From positions 1-20,764 of the forward strand of contig CASEPH010000128.1 of the NCBI GenBank assembly GCA_949289625.1: a stretch of DNA of 20,764 bases, written 5' to 3'. The notes beneath the pieces are model-generated. The model saw only the letters and a program-made list of their open reading frames with translations, was not told where the DNA came from and searched no databases. Each line of letters begins with the position of its first letter. Position 1 is the first letter of the stretch. Both the position numbers and the translations under genes were made by a program. This document shows, one piece after another, positions 14,594-20,764 of this stretch. The stretch comes from an uncultured Clostridia bacterium. GTDB lineage: Bacteria; Bacillota_A; Clostridia; Oscillospirales; Oscillospiraceae.

Positions 14594-16276
14594 ATGTATC
14601 AGGAAGATTACAAGCGTTGGCTGGAAGCGGACCTGGAGGATGCAGATCTTCATCCCGAGCTGGCCCGGATCGAGGGAAATGACGAGGAGATAAAGGAGCG
14701 CTTTGCAGTGGCGCTGAAATTCGGCACAGCCGGACTCAGAGGCGTGCTGGGAGCGGGGACGAACCGCATGAACATCTATGTGGTGCGGCAGGCTACACAG
14801 GGGCTTGCAAACTGGGTGAAGACGCAGGGAGGCACACAGACTGTTGCCATCAGCTACGACAGCCGCATCAAGAGCGACGTGTTCGCGAAAAACGCGGCCG
14901 GCGTTCTGGCCGCAAACGGCATCAAGGTGCGAATCTACGACGCGCTCATGCCTGTGCCGGCGCTCTCCTTTGCGACCCGCTACTATCACTGCAATGCGGG
15001 TGTCATGGTGACAGCCTCGCACAATCCCGCAAAATACAACGGCTACAAGGCCTACGGGCCGGACGGCTGCCAGATGACAGACGACGCGGCGGCCATTGTA
15101 TATGAAGAGATACAGAAGACAGACGTGCTGACAGGAGCAAAATACATGTCCTTCGCAGCCGGCGTAGAGGAAGGGCTGATCCGCTTTGTGGGCGACGACT
15201 GCAAGAAGGCCCTCTACCAGGCCATCGAGGCCCGCCAGGTCCGCCCCGGCCTGTGCAAGACCGCCGGCCTCAAGCTGGTGTACAGCCCCCTGAACGGCTC
15301 CGGCCTGGTGCCCGTCACCCACGTGCTGAACGACATGGGCATCACCGATATCACCATCGTCCCCGAGCAGGAGTACCCCAACGGCTACTTTACCACCTGC
15401 TCCTACCCCAACCCCGAGATCTTCGAGGCCCTCAAGCTGGGCCTGGAGCTGGCTGAGAAGTCCGGCGCCGACCTGATGCTGGCCACCGACCCCGACGCCG
15501 ACCGCGTAGGCATCGCTATGAAGTGCCCCGACGGCAGCTATGAGCTGGTCACCGGCAACGAGATGGGCGCTCTGCTGCTGGACTACATCTGCGCCGGCCG
15601 CATCGAGAAGGGCACCATGCCCAAGAACCCTGTGGCGGTCAAGTCGATCGTTTCCACCCCGCTGGCCGACGCCATCGCCGCCCACTACGGCGTGGAGATG
15701 CGCAGCGTGCTGACCGGCTTCAAGTGGATCGGCGACCAGATTGCGAACCTGGAGGCCGCCGGTGAAGTGGACCGCTTCATCTTCGGCTTTGAGGAGAGCT
15801 ACGGCTACCTGGCCGGCCCGTATGTCCGCGATAAGGACGCCATCATCGGCTCCATGCTGATCTGCGAGATGGCAGCCTATTACCGCAGCATCGGTTCTTC
15901 CATCAAGCAGCGCCTGGAGGAGATCTACCAGCAGTACGGCCGCTACCTGAACAAGGTGGACAGCTATGAGTTCCCCGGCCTGACCGGCATGGACAAGATG
16001 GCCGGCATCATGAAGAACCTGCGTGAGAACCCGCCCGCAGAGTTCGCCGGCCACAAGGTGGTCAAAGTCACCGACTATGAGAAACCCGAGGAGACCGGTT
16101 TGCCCGCAGCCAACGTCCTGATCTACACGCTGGAAGGCGGCGCCACTGTGGTGGTCCGCCCCTCCGGCACCGAGCCCAAGATCAAGACCTACTTCACCAC
16201 CCTCGGCAAGGACCTGGCCGAGGCGCAGGCCCAGAAGGACGCTCTGGCAGCAGCCCTCAAACCGATGCTCGCATAA
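14594..16276 (+). CDS. Phosphoglucomutase/phosphomannomutase (alpha-D-phosphohexomutase)
   Basis: A 560-residue cytoplasmic enzyme that interconverts hexose 1- and 6-phosphates, feeding glycogen, cell-wall and capsule sugar nucleotides. All four loops are present: the phosphoserine TASHNPAKYNG with S142, the metal loop TDPDADR with D299, D301 and D303, the sugar loop GFEESYG at 398-404, and the phosphate loop RPSGTEPKIK near 523-532. Length fits the long PgcA/PGM2-like branch. ATG 14594 has AGGAG eight bases upstream; the GTG at 14585 is part of that site. Codon use changes sharply near 15180: by hand count threonine is ACC in 1 of 11 codons before and 18 of 20 after. The protein is nevertheless intact. 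Confidence 0.93.
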   Translation: MYQEDYKRWLEADLEDADLHPELARIEGNDEEIKERFAVALKFGTAGLRGVLGAGTNRMNIYVVRQATQGLANWVKTQGGTQTVAISYDSRIKSDVFAKNAAGVLAANGIKVRIYDALMPVPALSFATRYYHCNAGVMVTASHNPAKYNGYKAYGPDGCQMTDDAAAIVYEEIQKTDVLTGAKYMSFAAGVEEGLIRFVGDDCKKALYQAIEARQVRPGLCKTAGLKLVYSPLNGSGLVPVTHVLNDMGITDITIVPEQEYPNGYFTTCSYPNPEIFEALKLGLELAEKSGADLMLATDPDADRVGIAMKCPDGSYELVTGNEMGALLLDYICAGRIEKGTMPKNPVAVKSIVSTPLADAIAAHYGVEMRSVLTGFKWIGDQIANLEAAGEVDRFIFGFEESYGYLAGPYVRDKDAIIGSMLICEMAAYYRSIGSSIKQRLEEIYQQYGRYLNKVDSYEFPGLTGMDKMAGIMKNLRENPPAEFAGHKVVKVTDYEKPEETGLPAANVLIYTLEGGATVVVRPSGTEPKIKTYFTTLGKDLAEAQAQKDALAAALKPMLA

Positions 16277-16311
16277 CCCAAAGGACGGCCCCTCCGCATC
16301 AGACAAAAGGG

Positions 16312-16351
16312 AAAAACAGCGCACGGACTTTACAGCCCGTGCGCTGTTTTT
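16312..16351. terminator. Bidirectional Rho-independent terminator
   Basis: AAAAACAGCGCACGG (16312-16326) and CCGTGCGCTGTTTTT (16337-16351) form a perfect 15-bp stem with a 10-base loop. The A and T ends allow it to serve both the mutase gene and the convergent TetR gene. Confidence 0.9.
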
Positions 16352-16385
16352 ATGCGTCGCAGTGTGCCGGCTGGGCGGGACTTTT

Positions 16386-16943
16386 TTATGCCTGGGGCTG
16401 CTGGCTCTGGGCCATCAGGGCCGCCAGCTCCTCGGCGGATTCGGTCATGCCGCGGCCGATCCACTCGCTGACGGCCCCGTAGATGCCGTAGGCGATAAAG
16501 GCTTTGGTGTAGGCGACGGCGTTGGCGTCCTCCGGGGCCAGGCCGCAGACTTTAAGGATGGTGTCCAGCAGGATGCGGCTGTCGTTGCGGTAGACCAGGG
16601 TGTAAAAGTCCCGGTGCTCCTTGTAGAACAGCAGCAGGCTGACCATCAGGTTGACGGGCTCCCGGCCGGCGGCGGCGTCCTGCCGGGCCGCGGCGTCATA
16701 GTCCTTCTGCCACTGGCGCAGCAGGACCTCGTCCTGGCGCTGGAGCACGGCCTCCTTGCTTGCAAAGTTGCGGTAAAAAGAGGCCCGGCCCACGCCGGCC
16801 GCCGAACACAGCTCGCTGATGGACACTTCCTCAATGGGCTTCGAGCGCAGAAGGCCGAGCAGCGCGTCGGTGATCTGGCCGATGACGTAGCTGTTGCGGG
16901 CTTCGTTGCTCATGGGTGAGACAGAAGGCGCGGTCTGTTTCAT
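16386..16943 (-). CDS. TetR-family transcriptional regulator
   Basis: A 185-residue TetR/AcrR-type repressor. The N-terminal helix-turn-helix is SISELCSAAGVGRASFYRNF (41-60) with the SKEAVL that normally follows, and the C-terminal half is an all-helical ligand and dimer domain related to the TetR_C branch of Clostridia (LLFYKEHRDFYTLVYRN). ATG 16943 has AAGGAG ten bases upstream; the frame runs open to 16991 but without a second site. It is transcribed away from a broken hydrolase gene, its probable former target. A short palindrome AACGTCGTT (16990-16998) between the two is a candidate operator. The ligand is unknown. Confidence 0.9.
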   Translation of the reverse strand: MKQTAPSVSPMSNEARNSYVIGQITDALLGLLRSKPIEEVSISELCSAAGVGRASFYRNFASKEAVLQRQDEVLLRQWQKDYDAAARQDAAAGREPVNLMVSLLLFYKEHRDFYTLVYRNDSRILLDTILKVCGLAPEDANAVAYTKAFIAYGIYGAVSEWIGRGMTESAEELAALMAQSQQPQA

Positions 16944-16987
16944 TTTTGCTTTTCTCCTTGACAGTGTGATTTTTTGCTGATACAATG

Positions 16988-17000
16988 GCAACGTCGTTAC
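16988..17000. promoter_or_regulatory. Candidate TetR operator
   Basis: A palindrome centred on AACGTCGTT in the space between the divergent regulator and hydrolase genes. Short and supported by position only. Confidence 0.3.
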
Positions 17001-17073
17001 AAGTGTATGTGCGGTTTGAAGCTATGATACACCCTTCGGGCCGCGTTGTCAAGGGAAAGGAGCGTTTCAAAGC

Positions 17074-17312
17074 ATGACGGCCGGCAAAAGCGTATACTGA
17101 TCCTTGCCGTCGTGATCCTGGCAGGGATCGTTCTGGGGCGGCTGGCTGTGCGTGCCATGCTCAACCTGCTGGTGGGCGCGCTGGAAGAATACAACGTCCC
17201 CCACGACTACATCGAGTTCCCGCACTCGGGCCACGGGCTGCAGAACGACAACGACATGGGGCGGCTGTACAACGAAAAGATCGAAGAATACCTTGAAACT
17301 TACCTGCAGTGA
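17074..17312 (+). pseudogene. Alpha/beta-hydrolase, frameshifted and internally deleted
   Basis: An ATG at 17074 follows a good ribosome-binding site (AAAGGAG near 17055-17061) but its frame stops after eight codons. The neighbouring frame (from 17092, formally open from TTG 17046) gives a membrane anchor RILILAVVILAGIVLGRLAV and then jumps to YNVPHDYIEFPHSGHGLQND and an amphipathic end YNEKIEEYLETYLQ, which is the histidine loop and last helix of an alpha/beta-hydrolase. The nucleophile and most of the fold are missing, so the gene has suffered both a frameshift near 17090 and a large internal deletion near 17155. It was probably a membrane-anchored or secreted hydrolase controlled by the divergent TetR regulator. 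No activity is expected. Confidence 0.65.
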
Positions 17313-17344
17313 CCGGGGCCGCTGCGCAGGGTAAGGGAGCGCCG

Positions 17345-17373
17345 GCGCCCGTGTGCAAACGCGGGCGCTTTTG
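17345..17373 (+). terminator. Rho-independent terminator after the hydrolase remnant
   Basis: GCGCCCG (17345-17351) pairs with CGGGCGC (17362-17368), followed by TTTTGTT. It isolates the ispDF promoter from upstream transcription. Confidence 0.75.
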
Positions 17374-17395
17374 TTGTGTGCTTACGGTGAAACGG

Positions 17396-17424
17396 TTGCG
17401 GTTTACAAGCCGATGCGTTATAAT
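17396..17424 (+). promoter_or_regulatory. Promoter of the ispDF-cdaA-cdaR operon
   Basis: TTGCGG (17396-17401), 17 bases, then a perfect TATAAT (17419-17424); the predicted leader is about 55 bases. Confidence 0.75.
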
Positions 17425-17487
17425 AATAATCGGATTTTTATAAGATATACCGGGCCTTTGCATATGCAGGCAGATAAGGATAGGATG

Positions 17488-18657
17488 ATGAAACAGACAG
17501 CTTCGGCCGTTGTATTGGCGGCAGGCTCGTCCAGCCGGATGGGCTTTGATAAACTTGGGTTTGACCTGGGGGACGGGACGGTCCTGGGGCGCAGCCTCCG
17601 GGCGTTTGACGCCTGCCCCCGGATCGGGGAGATCGTCCTGGTGACGGGGCAGGATACGGCGCTGGCCCGGCAGGAGGCCGCCCGCTGTCATAAACCGGTC
17701 CGATTGGTGCCGGGCGGCTCCACCCGGGCCGAGAGCGCCCGCAAAGGGGTGGAGGCGGCCAGCGGGGAGCTGGTGGCCATCCACGATGCGGCCCGGCCCT
17801 TTGTCACCGAGGCTGTGATCGAGGCGGCGCTGCAGGGCGCGGCCGAGTGGGGGGCGGCGGCCCCCGCCGTCCCGGTCAAGGACACCATCAAGCGGGGCAC
17901 CCCCGGCGATGGCCGCACCGTGCCGGACCAGTGCCTGGTCAACTTTACCCCCGAGCGGGCCAGCCTCTACGCCGTGCAGACCCCCCAGTGCTTCGACCGG
18001 GACACCTACCTGCGGATCAGCGCGCAGCTGGACGCGGCGGTGGCGCGCCTTGTCACCGACGACGCCAGCCTGTTTGAGCTGGCGGGGCTGCCGGTCCGCC
18101 TGACCGCCGGCGATTACGCCAACATCAAGATCACCACCCGGGAGGACCTGCCCGGCAGCCCGATACGGCAAGGAGAAAACGCAATGCGCATTGGACATGG
18201 TTACGACGTCCACCGCCTGGTGGAAGGCCGCCCCCTCATCCTGGGCGGGGTGGACATCCCCTTTGAAAAGGGCCTGCTGGGCCACTCGGACGCCGATGTG
18301 CTGGCCCACGCCGTCATGGACGCGGTGCTGGGCGCGGCGGCTTTGGGGGACATCGGCCAGCACTTCCCCGACAGCGACCCCGCTTACGCCGGGGCGGACA
18401 GCCTGGCGCTGGCCCGCCGTGTGGCGGAGCTCGTCCGCGCGGCCGGCTGGCAGGTGGGCAACATCGACGCCACCATCCTCTGCCAGCGGCCCAAGCTGGC
18501 CCCCCACATCCCCGCCATGCGCCAGAACCTGGCCGGCGCCTTCGGCCTGCCTGTGGCGGCGGTGAGCGTCAAGGCCACCACCGAGGAACATCTCGGCTTT
18601 ACCGGGGAGGGGCTGGGCATCGCGGCCCACGCCGTCGCCCTGATCCAGCCTCTGTGA
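17488..18657 (+). CDS. ispDF: Bifunctional IspD-IspF enzyme of the MEP pathway
   Basis: A 389-residue fusion of two isoprenoid enzymes. The IspD half (about 1-225) makes CDP-ME from MEP and CTP: nucleotide-binding [12 protein letters not shown] near 8-19, then [17 protein letters not shown] and [11 protein letters not shown]. The IspF half (233-389) cyclises CDP-ME 2-phosphate to MEcPP: GHGYDVH with D240 and H242, H266 in [17 protein letters not shown] as zinc ligands, and a [20 protein letters not shown] end. IspE is not part of the fusion. The start is ATG 17488 or 17485 (tandem ATGs, AAGGA seven or four bases upstream). An internal AAGGAG eight bases before the in-frame ATG 18184 could make free IspF. 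It leads an operon with cdaA 15 bases on. Confidence 0.93.
   Translation: MKQTASAVVLAAGSSSRMGFDKLGFDLGDGTVLGRSLRAFDACPRIGEIVLVTGQDTALARQEAARCHKPVRLVPGGSTRAESARKGVEAASGELVAIHDAARPFVTEAVIEAALQGAAEWGAAAPAVPVKDTIKRGTPGDGRTVPDQCLVNFTPERASLYAVQTPQCFDRDTYLRISAQLDAAVARLVTDDASLFELAGLPVRLTAGDYANIKITTREDLPGSPIRQGENAMRIGHGYDVHRLVEGRPLILGGVDIPFEKGLLGHSDADVLAHAVMDAVLGAAALGDIGQHFPDSDPAYAGADSLALARRVAELVRAAGWQVGNIDATILCQRPKLAPHIPAMRQNLAGAFGLPVAAVSVKATTEEHLGFTGEGLGIAAHAVALIQPL
18170..18186 (+). promoter_or_regulatory. Internal ribosome-binding site and start for IspF
   Basis: AAGGAG (18170-18175), eight-base spacer, ATG (18184-18186), exactly where a stand-alone IspF would begin. It is in frame with IspD and no stop codon lies between, so either one fused chain or fused plus free IspF can be made. 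Confidence 0.65.
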
Positions 18658-18672
18658 CAGGAGTGAACAGCA

Positions 18673-19566
18673 ATGAACTGGAGTTCCATCATCGCCAATT
18701 TCCAAACCTTTAACCTGGCGGACCTGCTGGACGTCCTGGTGGTGACCTTTGTCATCTACCAGATTTTGGGCATCGTCAGCCGGACCCGCGCCGGCCAGCT
18801 GGCCCGCGGCGCGCTGGTGGTGGCACTGATCTATTTGATCGCCACCACCGCCAATATGCGGACCGTGACCTGGATCATGGATTCGCTGCTGCAGGTCGGC
18901 CTGCTGACGCTGGTCGTGGTCTTTCAGCCTGAGATCCGCCGCGCGCTGGAGCGCATGGGCCAGACCGACCAGTGGTTTTTGAAGTTTTTCCGGGTCCGCC
19001 ATGTGGACCCCGCCACCCGGGGCAGCTGGCGCAGCGCCATCATCGCCATCTGCGACGCGGCCGAGCGCTTTTCCGAGACCAAGACCGGCGCGTTGATCGT
19101 GCTGGAACGCCGCACCGACCTGTCCGAGATCGAGCGCACCGGCACCCCGGTGGACTGCGAGGTCAACCCCGAAGTGCTGGGCACCATCTTCTATGAGGGC
19201 ACCCCCCTGCACGACGGCGCGGCCATCATCGAGGATGGGCGCATCAAGGCCGCAGGGTGCGTGCTGCCCCTGTCCAACAACCTGGACCTGGGCAAGGATA
19301 TGGGCACCCGGCACCGGGCCTGCCTCGGCATCGCCGAAAATTCGGACGCCATCGCCATCGTGGTCAGCGAGGAGACCGGCATCATCTCGATGGCCAAGAA
19401 CGGCGTGCTGATCCGCCACTTTGACCGCCAGACCCTGTATACTCGTCTGGTGGATGAGATGATCCCCAAAGAAACCGCGACGGAAAAGAGCCGCGGGTTC
19501 GACACCATCAAGGGGCAGGTGCTGTCCCTGATGGATTGGAGGAAGAAGGAGGGGGAGGAAAAATGA
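18673..19566 (+). CDS. cdaA: Diadenylate cyclase CdaA
   Basis: A 297-residue membrane enzyme that condenses two ATP into cyclic di-AMP, the messenger for potassium and osmolyte balance and cell-wall stress. Three membrane segments lie near 18-36, 44-61 and 69-87, then a helical linker (FQPEIRRALERMGQ) and the DAC catalytic domain: GALIVLERRTDL near 137-148, the DGA motif at 181-183 (LHDGAAI) and RHR at 213-215 (GTRHRA), all intact. AGGAG lies nine bases before the ATG. The stop overlaps the cdaR start as ATGA, matching the usual cdaA-cdaR pairing. In many Firmicutes glmM follows next, which would fall outside this window. Confidence 0.96.
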   Translation: MNWSSIIANFQTFNLADLLDVLVVTFVIYQILGIVSRTRAGQLARGALVVALIYLIATTANMRTVTWIMDSLLQVGLLTLVVVFQPEIRRALERMGQTDQWFLKFFRVRHVDPATRGSWRSAIIAICDAAERFSETKTGALIVLERRTDLSEIERTGTPVDCEVNPEVLGTIFYEGTPLHDGAAIIEDGRIKAAGCVLPLSNNLDLGKDMGTRHRACLGIAENSDAIAIVVSEETGIISMAKNGVLIRHFDRQTLYTRLVDEMIPKETATEKSRGFDTIKGQVLSLMDWRKKEGEEK

Positions 19567-20764
19567 GCCCCGTAAAGAAGCCTGCCCGCCCCGAGGGCGG
19601 CCAGAACCGTTCGCCCCTGGAGGACCGGCGCTTCCGGCTGGCCCTGGCTGTCCTGCTGGCGGTGCTGCTGTGGGTGGCCGTCACCACGGTGGTCCAGCCC
19701 GGCACCACCATCACCCTGCACAATGTGCCAGTGGACTATACCTATGAGTCCAGCGTGTACACTTCGCGGGGGCTCAGCGTCGTGGAGGCCCCCGACCGGA
19801 CCGTCAGCCTGACCATCTCGGGCGACGGCTACACCATCGGCCAGCTGGGCAGCGAGGACTTTGTGGTCTACCCCGACTGTTCCTCGGTGCGCTCCAGCGG
19901 CGCCAAGACCCTGCAGCTGCGGGTCCGCTGCGTCAACAGCGCCGTGGCGGGCAATATTTCGGTATCCATCGCGGATGCCAACAGCACAGTGGACATTGTG
20001 TTTGACGTGGTGGAGGAAAAGACCCTCCCCATCCAGGTGAACACCCGCTACCTGACCATCGAGGAGGGTTTCATCCTCTACAGCACCGCCGCCTCCAACG
20101 AGACGGTGACGCTGACCGGGCCTTCCAGCGAGCTGGCCGGCGTGGCGTCCTGCACCGCCGAGGTCAGCTACAGCGACCCCCTGAGCGACAGCGTGACGGT
20201 GGAGACCGCCCTCCGCTTCTACAGCGAGACGGGCCAGGAGGTGGAGTTTCAGTATGTCACCCTGGACCACAGCTCGGTGGATGTGACGTTGACTGTCTAC
20301 AAAACGGCGGAACTGCCCATCAATGTACGCTTTGTAAATACGCCCCCCAACTTTGACGACTCGGTCCTGATCTACTCGCTGAGCCAGACCGCCCTGCGGG
20401 TGGCCGGCCCGGCCGCCACGGTGGACAACCTGACCGAGCTGGCGGTGGGCACTATCGACCTGTCCACCTTTGCGCTGGATAAGGTGTACGAAATGCCCAT
20501 CACCCTGCCCTCGGGCATCGTCTCGCTGGACAATGTGGACACCGTCACGGTCAGCTTCAACTGCACTGCCATGGCGACCAAGACCCTGAACATCCCGGCC
20601 GAGAATGTGGAAGTCATCAACCTGCCCTCCACCTACCAGCTGACGGTGGAGAGCGACCGGCTGATGAACGTCACCCTCTGCGGCCCCGCGGCCGTTTTGG
20701 AGGGCCTGACCGCCGACCAGGTGGTGGCCCGCATCGACGCCGACGACTTTGCGGTGGCCCTGGG
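19563..20764 (+). CDS. cdaR: YbbR-domain protein CdaR (3' end outside window)
   Basis: The visible 400 codons begin with a short basic cytoplasmic tail, one membrane anchor (LALAVLLAVLLWVAVTTVV, about 26-44), then an extracytoplasmic region of repeated YbbR-like beta domains, seen as recurring motifs such as KTLPIQVN, AELPINVRF and KTLNIPAENVEV, each followed by VTLTGPSS- or LRVAGPAA-type segments. CdaR proteins bind and modulate the diadenylate cyclase. The ATG overlaps the cdaA stop by four bases (a GGAGG-rich site just upstream), so the two are translationally coupled. The C-terminus runs past the window edge. The frame is open throughout. Confidence 0.9.
   Translation, partial: MSPVKKPARPEGGQNRSPLEDRRFRLALAVLLAVLLWVAVTTVVQPGTTITLHNVPVDYTYESSVYTSRGLSVVEAPDRTVSLTISGDGYTIGQLGSEDFVVYPDCSSVRSSGAKTLQLRVRCVNSAVAGNISVSIADANSTVDIVFDVVEEKTLPIQVNTRYLTIEEGFILYSTAASNETVTLTGPSSELAGVASCTAEVSYSDPLSDSVTVETALRFYSETGQEVEFQYVTLDHSSVDVTLTVYKTAELPINVRFVNTPPNFDDSVLIYSLSQTALRVAGPAATVDNLTELAVGTIDLSTFALDKVYEMPITLPSGIVSLDNVDTVTVSFNCTAMATKTLNIPAENVEVINLPSTYQLTVESDRLMNVTLCGPAAVLEGLTADQVVARIDADDFAVAL

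Noticed and set aside
14552..16324. 590-codon open frame on the minus strand
   Set aside because: It is a GC-driven shadow of the phosphohexomutase gene, which has all catalytic loops on the plus strand.
17161..19419. 752-codon open frame on the minus strand
   Set aside because: It lies antisense to ispDF and cdaA and reads as low-complexity G/A/H/Q-rich protein with no recognisable motif.

Overview
This window looks like a defence island in a gut-type Clostridium relative. The host genes at the right end (phosphohexomutase 3' part, TetR, ispDF, cdaA, cdaR) use strongly C-ending codons of the kind seen in Faecalibacterium, Subdoligranulum and Gemmiger relatives (Oscillospiraceae). That assignment is an inference from codon style and gene content; there is no 16S or other marker gene here. 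All function calls are made by reading motifs and remembering families, not by database search.

Layout, left to right. (1) 1-4064, minus strand: a three-gene operon matching the Shango anti-phage system, with a TerB_N/TerB_C protein (sngA), a P-loop ATPase of the DUF2791/BrxD kind (sngB) and a DEVH-box helicase (sngC, cut by the window edge). Start and stop codons overlap, and a consensus-like promoter drives it. A small alpha/beta-hydrolase (4155-4817) is transcribed away from it, from a promoter whose -10 overlaps the sng -10. (2) About 4820-5920: the scar of an integrative conjugative element, all on the minus strand. It has the first residues of a PrgI-like conjugation protein, an intact YefM/Phd-ParE/RelE toxin-antitoxin pair with its own promoter and terminator, and the last part of an MT-A70 DNA methyltransferase. 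(3) 5947-6184: a perfect 12-bp inverted repeat and a tRNA-Arg(CCT) gene with promoter, terminator and encoded CCA. (4) 6207-14502: a repeat cluster and GC-rich hairpin, then a consensus-like promoter and a complete jetABCD (Wadjet) anti-plasmid operon of the TIGR02677/02678/02680/02679 type. (5) 14594-16276: a phosphohexomutase gene whose first third has different codon use from the rest, suggesting recombination inside the gene. (6) 16386-17312: a TetR-family regulator facing a frameshifted and internally deleted hydrolase gene. (7) 17396-end: an operon of fused ispDF, cdaA (diadenylate cyclase) and cdaR (YbbR protein, cut by the window edge).

How the parts work together. Shango (anti-phage) and Wadjet (SMC-like plasmid cleavage) give two layers of defence, and the toxin-antitoxin pair is probably what remains of the addiction module of a decayed conjugative element. 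The island lies next to a tRNA on one side and merges into a core metabolic gene on the other. Core functions at the right are isoprenoid precursor synthesis (MEP pathway) and cyclic-di-AMP signalling. The novelty lies mainly in the arrangement: overlapping divergent promoters, ICE scar junctions, the repeat/hairpin ahead of jetA, and the mosaic mutase gene.
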